From contig DASUGM010000188.1 of the NCBI GenBank assembly GCA_036274055.1, forward strand, positions 1 through 12,497: a stretch of DNA of 12,497 nt, written 5' to 3'. The notes under the pieces were generated by a model that searched no databases, had not been told where the DNA came from, and was given only the letters and a program-made list of their open reading frames with translations. Made by a program: the position numbers and the translations under genes. The stretch comes from DASUGM01 sp036274055. Lineage in GTDB: Bacteria > Acidobacteriota > Vicinamibacteria > Vicinamibacterales > SCN-69-37. This document shows, in pieces, positions 1 through 6,321 of this stretch (the stretch's first letter is position 1; every line of letters begins with the position of its first letter).

Positions 1-35
1 TGTCACAAATGCTGCAATTCAAGACCTGACCCCAT
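1..35. repeat. Possible arm of a palindromic repeat, cut by the window edge
   Basis: Read on the minus strand, this stretch begins GGGGTCAGGTC and runs through the argD stop codon into an AT-richer segment unlike the surrounding coding DNA. From memory, words of this kind recur as dispersed palindromic elements in Acidobacteria-like genomes, and the segment would make one arm (CAAATGCTGC and onward) of a hairpin whose other arm lies left of base 1. No partner arm is visible here, so the repeat call is an inference. The last residues of ArgD (GVRS) and its stop lie inside it. Confidence 0.4.
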
Positions 36-1218
36 CCAATACAAGATCCAGAATCGCCACTGCCTCGTCGATCTCTTTTTCGGTGACGATGTACGCCGGC
101 AGCAGCCGCACGACCGTGTTCGACGTGCGGTTGACGATCAGCCCGCGCTCGAGCGCCGCGTTGACGACGCCGGTCGCGTCGTCTTTCAGATCGATGCCGG
201 CGATCAGGCCGGCGCCGCGGATTTCCTGGACGCGCGCCGGATGCGCGGCGGCCAGCCCGTTCAACTTCGTGAACAGGTATTTCGAAATCTGTCCGACGTG
301 CTGCTGAACGCCGCCATCGAGCGCATCGAGAAACGTCAGCGCCGCGCGGCAAGCCAGCAGGTTCCCGCCGTAAGTCGTGCCGTGATCGCCGGGAACGACC
401 GCGGGCGCCACACGCGCGCTGATCATCGTCGCCCCCACGGGCACGCCGGCGCCGAGCGCCTTGCCGAGCGTGACCAGGTCAGGCTGCAGGCCGAGCGCCG
501 GACTGTGAAGGAACGTCCCGGTGCGTCCGGAGCCCGACTGCACTTCGTCGGCAATCAGCAGCGCGCCGGTGCGCTTGATCGCGGCGTTGATCGCGTCGGC
601 GAGCTCGCGCGAAATCGGCCGCACCCCGCCCTCGCCCTGAATCGGCTCGACGACGATTGCGGCGGTGTGCTCGTCCACTGCAGAGGACACCGCGGCGGCA
701 TCGTTGGTGTCCACGAACGTCACACCAGGAATCAGCGGCGCAAACGGCGCGCGGTAGTGCTCATCCCAGGTCACCGACAGCGAGCCCATCGATCGACCGT
801 GAAAGCTGTGGCTGAACGCGACGAACTTTGTCCGGCCGGTCGCGCCCTGGGTGTGCCAGAAGCGTCGCGCGAACTTCAGCGCCGCTTCCATCGCCTCGGT
901 GCCGCTGTTGCAGAAGAACGCGCGCTCGAGCCCGGTGAGGGCCGAGAGCCGCGCCGCCAGTTCGCCCTGCAGCGGATGAAAGAACAGATTCGACGTGTGG
1001 AGCAGCGTCGCCGCCTGATCCGCGATGGCCTTCGACAATCCGGGATGCGCGTGACCGAGCGACGCGACGCCAATGCCGGACAGGAAGTCGAGATACGACT
1101 TGCCGGCGTCGTCGAACAGACGCATGCCCTCGCCGCGCTCGAACACCACCGGAAACCGGCGGTAGTTCTGCAGCACGTGCTGGGATTCAAGCGTCTTTAC
1201 GTCGGTCATTGTCGTCAT
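19..1218 (-). CDS. argD: Acetylornithine aminotransferase (class III PLP transaminase)
   Basis: Converts N-acetylglutamate-5-semialdehyde to N-acetylornithine with glutamate as amino donor; cytosolic, PLP-dependent. The 399-residue length is normal for the family. Visible marks are the phosphate-binding SGTEA at about 105-109, HSFHGRS at 137-143, EPIQGEGG at 191-198, the pyridine-nitrogen aspartate in IADEVQSGSGRTG (D224, Q227), the Schiff-base lysine in LGKALGAGVP (K253), and TTYGGN further on. Related enzymes acting on succinylornithine or on lysine-pathway intermediates look similar, so the acetyl substrate is taken from the argB and argC neighbours. It is the last gene of the argC-argB-argD run, 17 bases after argB. 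The start used is the ATG at 1218; a second ATG three codons in (1209) is equally possible and neither has a clear Shine-Dalgarno. The final four residues fall in a repeat-like segment. Confidence 0.95.
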   Translation of the reverse strand: MTTMTDVKTLESQHVLQNYRRFPVVFERGEGMRLFDDAGKSYLDFLSGIGVASLGHAHPGLSKAIADQAATLLHTSNLFFHPLQGELAARLSALTGLERAFFCNSGTEAMEAALKFARRFWHTQGATGRTKFVAFSHSFHGRSMGSLSVTWDEHYRAPFAPLIPGVTFVDTNDAAAVSSAVDEHTAAIVVEPIQGEGGVRPISRELADAINAAIKRTGALLIADEVQSGSGRTGTFLHSPALGLQPDLVTLGKALGAGVPVGATMISARVAPAVVPGDHGTTYGGNLLACRAALTFLDALDGGVQQHVGQISKYLFTKLNGLAAAHPARVQEIRGAGLIAGIDLKDDATGVVNAALERGLIVNRTSNTVVRLLPAYIVTEKEIDEAVAILDLVLDGVRS

Positions 1219-1223
1219 CGGTC

Positions 1224-1258
1224 TGTGCTCGTGTGCTATGTGCTAAGTGCTCTTGTGC
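1224..1258. repeat. Degenerate 7-base tandem repeat (TGTGCTN) at the argB/argD junction
   Basis: About five imperfect units are visible on the plus strand: TGTGCTC, then G, then TGTGCTA, TGTGCTA, AGTGCTC and TTGTGCG. The array fills the argB-argD gap and encodes the last seven or so ArgB residues and its TAG stop (1236-1238). It is not tRNA-like and has no spacers. It may be a slippage-type microsatellite; whether it affects translation of argD is unknown. Confidence 0.6.
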
Positions 1259-2078
1259 GTACGCCCAACGCTTGCTCCTGCAGCATGAGCAGCGTCCCTG
1301 GCGCGTCGTCAATGCCGCGCACCGCGTCGAACTTCTTGCCGTCGACGATGCGTACGCTGGCCACGCCTTCGAGCAGGGCGGTGCGGCAGGCCGACAACTT
1401 CGCGACCATGCCCGCCGTCGCGGTGCCGCTTGCGATCGCGCGTTCGATGCCGTCGGCGTCGAGCATCGCGATCGTCTCGCCCTTGTCGTCCAGAACGCCT
1501 GGCGTGCCGCCCGCGATGACGAGGTCGCTGCCTCCGAGCGCAACCGCGATGCGGCAAGCCATGACGTCCGCGTTCACATTCAAAATCCCGCCGTTCGCGC
1601 CGGTTTCAACCCCGAGGCTGGCGACGACGGGCACGTAGCCGTTGACCAGCAGCAGTTCGATCAGCGACGCGTCGGCGTCGGCCGGATCGCCGACGTGGCC
1701 GAGATCGACGAGGGCGCCCGTGGTCGAGCGGTGCGTCTGTGCGCGCGTCGCGCGGCCCAAACCCGCGTCGACGCCAGTCAGGCCAACCGCGGTCACGCCC
1801 CTGGCGACGAGCGCCGCGACCAATTCCGTGTTCGACGCGCCGCCGAGCACTGAGACCACAACGTCGAGCGTCGAGGCGTCGGTGATGCGCAGGCCATCGA
1901 CTTTTTTCGGCGCGATGCCGCGGCGATCGAGCTCGGCGTCGATCTTCCGGCCGCCGCCGTGGATCACCACCAGCGGCCGACGTGGCGCGAGCGCCGCCGC
2001 CACCGACGCGAATGCGGCGCGCTGTTCAGGCGTCTCGAGCAGCTCGCCGCCGAGCTTGAGCACGAGTGGACCGCTCAC
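1236..2078 (-). CDS. argB: N-acetylglutamate kinase
   Basis: Phosphorylates the gamma-carboxylate of N-acetylglutamate with ATP, the second step and usual control point of arginine synthesis. It is an amino-acid kinase family protein of 280 residues. Visible features are the N-terminal KLGGELL with the conserved lysine (K8), the glycine loop HGGG (40-43), the acetylglutamate-binding GLRITDA (62-68), NVNAD (167-171), GTPGVLDDKG (191-200) and the phosphate-contacting lysine in GMVAKL (K227). The N-terminal helix that marks arginine-inhibited hexameric forms seems to be absent, so feedback inhibition is not predicted. It starts with GTG at 2078, which overlaps the argC stop by four bases (GTGA), so translation is probably coupled. 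The tail beyond about residue 272 is read from a short tandem repeat and is probably dispensable. Confidence 0.95.
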   Translation of the reverse strand: MSGPLVLKLGGELLETPEQRAAFASVAAALAPRRPLVVIHGGGRKIDAELDRRGIAPKKVDGLRITDASTLDVVVSVLGGASNTELVAALVARGVTAVGLTGVDAGLGRATRAQTHRSTTGALVDLGHVGDPADADASLIELLLVNGYVPVVASLGVETGANGGILNVNADVMACRIAVALGGSDLVIAGGTPGVLDDKGETIAMLDADGIERAIASGTATAGMVAKLSACRTALLEGVASVRIVDGKKFDAVRGIDDAPGTLLMLQEQALGVRTRALST

Positions 2079-3061
2079 AGCAGACCCGTCCGCTCTTCGA
2101 AACCGCAGGCGACGTTGAAGTTCTGCAGCGCCTGTCCCGCCGCGCCCTTAATCAGATTGTCGAGGCAGGCGACGATGACGACCCGGCGCGAGCCCGGATC
2201 GACGCGCCAGCCGATGTCGCAGAAGTTCGTATAAGCGACGTGCTTGATCTCCGGCAGCGCGTCGCCGGTGAGCCGGACGAACGGCTCATCTTTGTACGCC
2301 GCGGTGAAGGCGTCAGCGATTTGCTCACCGGTGACGCCGGCCTTCACGTGCAGGTAGATCGTCTCGAGAATGCCGCGATCGAGCGGCACCAGGTGCGGCA
2401 CGAACGTCACCGCCGCGCCCAGCTCCTGCTCCATTTCGGCGACGTGACGATGACCGAAGATGCCGTACGCCGATACCGAACCGTGATTCTCGGAAAAGTG
2501 CGTGCGATCGCTCGGCGCGCGGCCGGCGCCGGAAATGCCGGACTTCGCGTCGATGACCACGCCCGCCGACGCGTCGAGCAAGCCCGCCTTCGCGAGCGGC
2601 AGGAGCGCCAGCAGCGCCGCCGTCGGATAGCAGCCCGGATTGGCGACGAGCATCGCCTGGCGTACGTCGTTCTTGTAGTGCTCGGTCAGTCCGTACGCCG
2701 CGCCGTTCGGCAGCGTCTTCGTCGCCGGGTACCACCTGGTGCGGGCCGCAAGGTCGCGGATCCGAAACGCGCCGGACAGGTCGATGACGCGGACGTCGGC
2801 CTCGACGAGCGGGGGCGCCAGCTCGGCAGCCGCCGCTTCCGGAACCGCCAGAAAAACGACGTCGATGTCGCTGGCGAGCTTCTCCTTATTCAGTGGCTCG
2901 ACCTGACCGTCCCAGATCCGGGCCAGGCGGGGAAGTGGCCGAGCCGCCGAGTCGGCCGACGAGGACATTGCCGCTTCGAGCCGAACCTGCGGATGCCGGG
3001 CCACCAGCGAGACCAGTTCCTGGCCCGCATAGCCCGTTGCCCCGACGATGCCGACCCTCAT
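2075..3061 (-). CDS. argC: N-acetyl-gamma-glutamyl-phosphate reductase
   Basis: NADPH-dependent reduction of N-acetylglutamyl phosphate to the semialdehyde, third step of arginine synthesis. With the start taken here it is 328 residues. The protein opens with MRVGIVGATGYAG, a nucleotide-binding loop as in the family; the catalytic cysteine is in VANPGCYP (C144), the catalytic histidine region is GHRH (204-206), and the C-terminal CLDNLIKGAAGQA is typical. I chose the ATG at 3061 because family members begin just before this loop and because the predicted promoter would start transcription near 3084. An in-frame ATG at 3079 or TTG at 3082 would add six or seven residues but leave almost no leader. 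No start has a good Shine-Dalgarno. First gene of the argC-argB-argD operon, divergent from argR. Confidence 0.95.
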   Translation of the reverse strand: MRVGIVGATGYAGQELVSLVARHPQVRLEAAMSSSADSAARPLPRLARIWDGQVEPLNKEKLASDIDVVFLAVPEAAAAELAPPLVEADVRVIDLSGAFRIRDLAARTRWYPATKTLPNGAAYGLTEHYKNDVRQAMLVANPGCYPTAALLALLPLAKAGLLDASAGVVIDAKSGISGAGRAPSDRTHFSENHGSVSAYGIFGHRHVAEMEQELGAAVTFVPHLVPLDRGILETIYLHVKAGVTGEQIADAFTAAYKDEPFVRLTGDALPEIKHVAYTNFCDIGWRVDPGSRRVVIVACLDNLIKGAAGQALQNFNVACGFEERTGLL

Positions 3062-3062
3062 T

Positions 3063-3080
3063 TGCGGATACGTATTCATC
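3063..3080. promoter_or_regulatory. ARG-box-like operator at the argC start
   Basis: Plus-strand core CGGAT-ACGT-ATTCA matches 8 of 10 arm positions of the textbook ArgR site TGAAT-4-ATTCA and contains the palindrome ATACGTAT. It lies between the predicted argC transcription start and the preferred argC start codon, where bound repressor would block transcription. ArgR is encoded next door. The consensus used is the enterobacterial one, so binding is an inference. Confidence 0.42.
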
Positions 3081-3090
3081 AACCAAGATA

Positions 3091-3119
3091 TATATACAAT
3101 GACGGTTTCTTGACGTCAA
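3091..3119 (-). promoter_or_regulatory. argC promoter (sigma-70 type)
   Basis: On the minus strand, TTGACG (3119-3114) is followed by a 17-base spacer and TATATA (3096-3091). This is five of six for the -35 box, about five of six for the -10 box, and optimal spacing. The predicted transcript start is near 3084. The -35 box is half of a perfect 12-base palindrome CTTGACGTCAAG (3109-3120), which could itself be an operator. Confidence 0.72.
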
Positions 3120-3134
3120 GTAACGAATGGCTCG

Positions 3135-3161
3135 GTTCAGTACGGCCCTGACGTACCGAAC
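3135..3161. repeat. Inverted repeat between the argC and argR promoters
   Basis: GTTCAGTACG (3135-3144) is repeated inverted as CGTACCGAAC (3152-3161) with one mismatch and a 7-base centre. It sits upstream of both promoters, in neither transcript, so a DNA-level protein site is more likely than an RNA hairpin. It does not match the ARG box, so another regulator could bind here. The function is unknown. Confidence 0.5.
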
Positions 3162-3167
3162 TCGCGG

Positions 3168-3196
3168 TTTGCAGTTCTATGCAGCGACTGTATAAT
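3168..3196 (+). promoter_or_regulatory. argR-argG-argH promoter (sigma-70 type)
   Basis: TTTGCA (3168-3173), a 17-base spacer and a perfect TATAAT (3191-3196). Transcription would start near 3203, leaving a leader of about 14 bases before the argR ATG. A looser ARG-like sequence, TGCAG-TTCT-ATGCA (3170-3183), overlaps the -35 box. Confidence 0.72.
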
Positions 3197-3205
3197 GCAT
3201 ACCGG

Positions 3206-3223
3206 ACTGAATAGTTATGAAGT
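3206..3223. promoter_or_regulatory. ARG-box-like operator overlapping the argR start codon
   Basis: The core TGAAT-AGTT-ATGAA (3208-3221) matches 8 of 10 arm positions of the ArgR consensus and includes the ATG at 3217. Its place mirrors the site at the argC start, just downstream of the promoter. Together they suggest that ArgR represses both arms of the divergon and itself. The sequence match is visible; the regulation is inferred. Confidence 0.42.
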
Positions 3224-3675
3224 CTTGGAGGCAAACTCAGCTGCTCGAGGTCATCGATCGGGAGCCTGTCGCGTCGCAGGAGCTGCTACGACAGCGCCTG
3301 AAGGACCGGGGCATCGACGCCACGCAGGCCACTATCTCTCGTGATCTCAAGGAGTTAGGGCTGGTCAAGCGGGCCGGAGATGGGGCCTATGTCCGACCCG
3401 GGGCCGAGCGGAGCGCCAGTCCGGCGACCGTCGAGCATCTCAGGCGCTCGGTCACCACGTTGGTCCGCGGCATCGAGCGCGTCGACACGCTGCTCGTGGT
3501 TCGCACCGATCGCGGCCAGGCTCAGGGGCTGGCCGAGTGGATCGACCGGGCGCAGCTGCCGGAGGTCGCCGGGACAATCGGGGGCGACGACACCATTCTT
3601 CTCGTGTGCCGCGGCGGCGATGCGGCGGCCTCGCTCCAGACGCGGTTCTCCGCGATGGTGAAGGGACAGGGCTGA
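3217..3675 (+). CDS. argR: Arginine repressor ArgR
   Basis: Arginine-responsive hexameric DNA-binding regulator of arginine synthesis genes. 152 residues, the usual length. The N-terminal winged helix includes the recognition helix ATQATISRDLKELGLVK with the conserved Ser-Arg pair (S41, R42). After a linker at about 61-75, the C-terminal oligomerisation and arginine-binding domain carries GTIGGDDTILLV (119-130), whose Asp-Asp pair binds arginine in known ArgR proteins. Both functional motifs look intact. The ATG at 3217 follows a predicted promoter by about 14 bases and overlaps a candidate ARG box, which fits autoregulation. It is the first gene of the argR-argG-argH run; argG starts 11 bases after its stop. 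Confidence 0.96.
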   Translation: MKSWRQTQLLEVIDREPVASQELLRQRLKDRGIDATQATISRDLKELGLVKRAGDGAYVRPGAERSASPATVEHLRRSVTTLVRGIERVDTLLVVRTDRGQAQGLAEWIDRAQLPEVAGTIGGDDTILLVCRGGDAAASLQTRFSAMVKGQG

Positions 3676-3686
3676 TCAGCGAAGCG

Positions 3687-4799
3687 ATGGAACGAATTCT
3701 TCTCGCGTATTCGGGCAGTCTGGAAACCTCGGTCGCGGTGCCGTGGCTGGTCGAGTCGATGCATGCGGATGTCGCGACACTGTCGCTGAACTTCGGCCAG
3801 GGCGCCGAGCTCGACGACGTTCGCGAGCGGGCGCTGGCGAGCGGCGCGACTCGCGCCCACGTGCTCGACACCCGGGAAGAGTTCGCGCGCGAGATGATCG
3901 TTCGCGCCGTCCAGGCCCGCGCGGTCGGCGAAGGCCGCGCGCCGTTGGCGTCGGCGTTGACGCGTCCGCTCCTCGCCAAGCATCTGGTCGCCATTGCGCG
4001 TCTCGAGGGCTCCGTGGCGATCGCGCACGGCGCGACCGGCGCCGACGCCGATCGCATCGAGCGCGCGATTCACGCGCTCGAGCCCGGGATGCGCGTCATT
4101 GCCGTGATGCGCGACTGGCCGGCGACGCGTGACGAGCTGATGGCCTACGCGCAGGCGCGCGGGATCCCGGCGCCGGTGTCCACCGATCCGTCAGTGACCG
4201 CCGACCTCAATCTCTGGGGCCGGACGATTCGCGGCGGCCCGCTCGATCAGACCTGGCACGAAGCGCCGGAGACCGCCTACACGCTGACCAAGTCTCCCGA
4301 TGAAGCACCGGAGAGCCCGGCGTTCGTCGAGATCGAGATCGAGGATGGCATTCCGGTCAAGATCAACGGCGTGTCGTTGTCGCTGGTTGAACTGATCACC
4401 AGTCTCGAGACGATCGCCGGCGCGCATGGCGTCGGCCGCGGCGACGTCATCGAGGAAGATCGCGACGGGCTGCGCACGCGCGTCATCTACGAGGCGCCGG
4501 CCGCGACCGTGCTGCACACCGCGCATGCCGCGCTGCAGGCGCTGGTGACGCCGCGGCATCTCGCGCGGTTGATCGACACGCTGGGCGCCGCTTATGCGGA
4601 GCTGATCAACAACGGCGCGTGGTATTCGCTGACCCGCGACGCGATCGACGCGTTCGTGGCCGCCGTCCAGGCACGCGTCGCCGGCGTCGTCCGCGTCAAG
4701 CTGTACAAGGGAGAATGCCGGGTCGTGGGCCGGCGGTCCCCCTTTTCAGAAGCCGAGGGCCCACGACCATCGGCGATGGGCGATCGGGTGATCGGGTGA
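3687..4799 (+). CDS. argG: Divergent argininosuccinate synthase homologue with replaced C-terminus
   Basis: The family joins citrulline and aspartate with ATP to give argininosuccinate. The fold markers are clear: the N-terminal PP-loop (AYSGSLETS, 7-15), EGRAPLASAL (82-91), AHGATG (113-118), LNLWGRTIRGG (174-184), HGVGRGD (247-253), YEAPAATVL (268-276) and RVKLYKGECRVVGRRSP (336-352). Several normally fixed residues differ. SGGLDTS has become SGSLETS, the Tyr before PL is Ala85, and the segment that reads TGKGNDQVRFE in typical ArgG reads TGADADRIERA (117-127), losing the Asn and Arg that hold citrulline. The usual last 35-45 residues, including the ...KLWGLP... tail, are absent; 16 unrelated residues from 4749 on replace them, the last few from a tandem repeat. 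The length is 370 against about 400. The start at 3687 follows argR closely. Argininosuccinate synthase is the default; a shifted substrate or impaired enzyme is possible. Confidence 0.85.
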   Translation: MERILLAYSGSLETSVAVPWLVESMHADVATLSLNFGQGAELDDVRERALASGATRAHVLDTREEFAREMIVRAVQARAVGEGRAPLASALTRPLLAKHLVAIARLEGSVAIAHGATGADADRIERAIHALEPGMRVIAVMRDWPATRDELMAYAQARGIPAPVSTDPSVTADLNLWGRTIRGGPLDQTWHEAPETAYTLTKSPDEAPESPAFVEIEIEDGIPVKINGVSLSLVELITSLETIAGAHGVGRGDVIEEDRDGLRTRVIYEAPAATVLHTAHAALQALVTPRHLARLIDTLGAAYAELINNGAWYSLTRDAIDAFVAAVQARVAGVVRVKLYKGECRVVGRRSPFSEAEGPRPSAMGDRVIG

Positions 4800-4800
4800 A
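4775..4800. repeat. Short tandem repeat (GATCGGGT) at the argG/argH junction
   Basis: The units are GATGGGC (4775-4781), GATCGGGT (4782-4789) and GATCGGGT (4790-4797), then GAA. They encode the last ArgG residues (GDRVIG) and the argG stop (4797-4799), and supply the GGTGA that serves as the likely Shine-Dalgarno of argH, 7 bases before its ATG. A small slippage change here would move the argG stop and alter argH spacing. Confidence 0.65.
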
Positions 4801-4806
4801 GTGTCG

Positions 4807-6210
4807 ATGACTGAGACCAAGGCCCTTTGGAGCGGGCGCTTTGCCACCGATCCTGACAAAGAAGTCTTCGACTACGGCAAGTCATTGCCCGTCGACAAGC
4901 GTCTGGTCGCCGACGACATTACCGGCAGCCAGGCGTGGGCCGAGGCGCTCGGCGCCGCCGGCGTGCTCGGTGCGGCCGACGTGCGCGCGATCGTCGACGG
5001 TCTCGAGGCGATTCGCCGCGACGTCGACGCCGATCCCTCGCGCCTCGATCGCGCCGCCGATGAAGATGTCCATTCGTACGTCGAACGCGAGCTGATCGAA
5101 CGCATCGGCGAGGCTGGCAAGCGGCTGCATACCGGCCGCTCTCGCAACGAACAGGTGTCGGTTGATTTCCGGCTCTACCTGCGGCGGCGGGTGCCCGTCA
5201 TGCAGACGGCGCTGTTGACGCTGATCGACGCGCTCGCCCACCAGGCGTCGCTCGCCGGCACCGCCACGATGCCGTCGTACACGCACATGCGCCGCGCGCA
5301 ACCCGTGCTCGTGGCGCACGCCTGGCTCGCGCACGCCGCCGTGCTCCGCCGCGACGTCGAGCGGTTCGATTACGCTCGCGACGAGGCGGACATCATGCCG
5401 CTCGGCTCCGGCGCCATCGCCGGCACCGCCTACGCGATCGACGTCAGCGCGCTGGCGCGGCGCCTCGGCTTCACACGCGTCAGCCGCAACAGCATCGATA
5501 CCTCCAGCGACCGCGACTTCGTCGCGACTTTTCTCTACGCCTGCTCGATGGCGATGGTGCACCTGAGCCGGCTCGCCGAGGACGTGATCCTCTGGTCGGG
5601 CGAAGAGTTCGGCTTCTTCGAGATCGATGACAGCGTCGCCACCGGCTCGAGCCTGATGCCGCAAAAGAAGAACCCCGATCCGCTCGAGCTCGTCCGCGGC
5701 AAGGCCGGCAAGGCGATTGGCCTGCTCACCGGCTGGCTGACGACGATGAAGGGCCTGCCGCTCGGCTACAACAAGGACTTGCAGGAAGACAAAGCGGTCG
5801 CGTTCGAGGCCGAAGACATGGTGATCGGCTGCGCCCGTACCTCGGCGACAGTGGTGCGCACGCTGGCCTTGAAGCCGGATGCCGCGCGTGCCGCCGCGTC
5901 GGGACTGCTGCTGGCGACCGAAGTGGCCGACTATCTCGTCGGCCGCGGCATTCCATTCCGCACCGCCCACGAGGTCACCGGACGAATCGTCCGCGACCTT
6001 CACGCCGGCGGACGCGACTTCTCGTCGCTGTCGCTCGACGACTGGCGCGGCTACGACGCGGCGTTCGAGGAAAAGATCTTCCGCGCGATCACGCCGGAGG
6101 CCGCGGTCGCCGCGCGCCTGACGCCGCAGTCGACCAATCCCGACGCGGTCTCGAAGGCGCTCGCCGAACTGCGCGCGTGGCTGGACCAGGCCAAGAGCGG
6201 ATCGCCGTGA
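4807..6210 (+). CDS. argH: Argininosuccinate lyase
   Basis: Cleaves argininosuccinate to arginine and fumarate; homotetramer of the fumarase/aspartase superfamily. It has 467 residues, near the normal length. Visible features are LWSGRF (7-12), EDVHSYVE (86-93), HTGRSRNEQV (108-117), the general-acid/base histidine in YTHMRRAQPV (H160), PLGSGAIAGT (198-207), SDRDF (234-238), the superfamily signature GSSLMPQKKNPDP (280-292) with the catalytic serine loop, and GYNKDLQEDK (320-329). Small departures are RNEQ for RNDQ, and STNPD where GGTAP is usual near the C-terminus. The ATG at 4807 is preferred over a GTG at 4801 because GGTGA lies 7 bases upstream and family members begin just before LW.GRF. 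Last gene of argR-argG-argH. The active site looks complete, in contrast to the ArgG beside it. Confidence 0.96.
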   Translation: MTETKALWSGRFATDPDKEVFDYGKSLPVDKRLVADDITGSQAWAEALGAAGVLGAADVRAIVDGLEAIRRDVDADPSRLDRAADEDVHSYVERELIERIGEAGKRLHTGRSRNEQVSVDFRLYLRRRVPVMQTALLTLIDALAHQASLAGTATMPSYTHMRRAQPVLVAHAWLAHAAVLRRDVERFDYARDEADIMPLGSGAIAGTAYAIDVSALARRLGFTRVSRNSIDTSSDRDFVATFLYACSMAMVHLSRLAEDVILWSGEEFGFFEIDDSVATGSSLMPQKKNPDPLELVRGKAGKAIGLLTGWLTTMKGLPLGYNKDLQEDKAVAFEAEDMVIGCARTSATVVRTLALKPDAARAAASGLLLATEVADYLVGRGIPFRTAHEVTGRIVRDLHAGGRDFSSLSLDDWRGYDAAFEEKIFRAITPEAAVAARLTPQSTNPDAVSKALAELRAWLDQAKSGSP

Positions 6211-6215
6211 AAGCT

Positions 6216-6277
6216 GTCTTGGGTCTTCGGTCTTGCGTCGTGTGGTACCTCAAGACCCAGGACTGAAGACCCAAGAC
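6216..6277. repeat. Long inverted repeat after argH, possible terminator or dispersed element
   Basis: A 17-base arm (6216-6232, containing CTTGGGTCTTC) pairs with 6261-6277 (GAAGACCCAAG) with only one G-T wobble, around a 28-base centre. The centre contains another CAAGACCCAG, so the right side looks like a partial direct duplication (AAGACCCAGGACTGAAGACCCA). As RNA it would form a stable hairpin after argH, but no T-run follows, so it is not a standard intrinsic terminator. Dispersed-repeat origin is possible. Confidence 0.65.
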
Positions 6278-6321
6278 GGGCTTCATAATCCGCTCTTTCG
6301 ACAAGTAGACTGCTAGACACG

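Noticed and set aside
241..1638. Long open frame (465 codons) on the plus strand across argD and argB
   Set aside because: High-GC shadow of two certain minus-strand genes; Arg/His-rich low-complexity product with no recognisable motif.
2066..3151. Long open frame on the plus strand across argC
   Set aside because: Antisense shadow of argC, Arg-rich with no family signature; its end crosses the control region.
3537..3686. Upstream in-frame extension of argG to 3537
   Set aside because: It would overlap argR by about 140 bases and adds residues unlike the family; ATG 3687 starts right at the PP-loop.
4700..4806. argG frameshift hiding the normal C-terminal tail in another frame
   Set aside because: Only 58 bases separate the divergence point from argH, too few for 35-45 residues, and no frame shows a GFIKLWGLP-like tail.
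4882..6003. 373-codon open frame on the minus strand across argH
   Set aside because: Antisense shadow; argH on the plus strand carries all lyase motifs.
6216..6277. Standard intrinsic terminator after argH
   Set aside because: The stem is good but it is followed by GGGCTTCAT rather than a T-run, so it is listed as an inverted repeat only.
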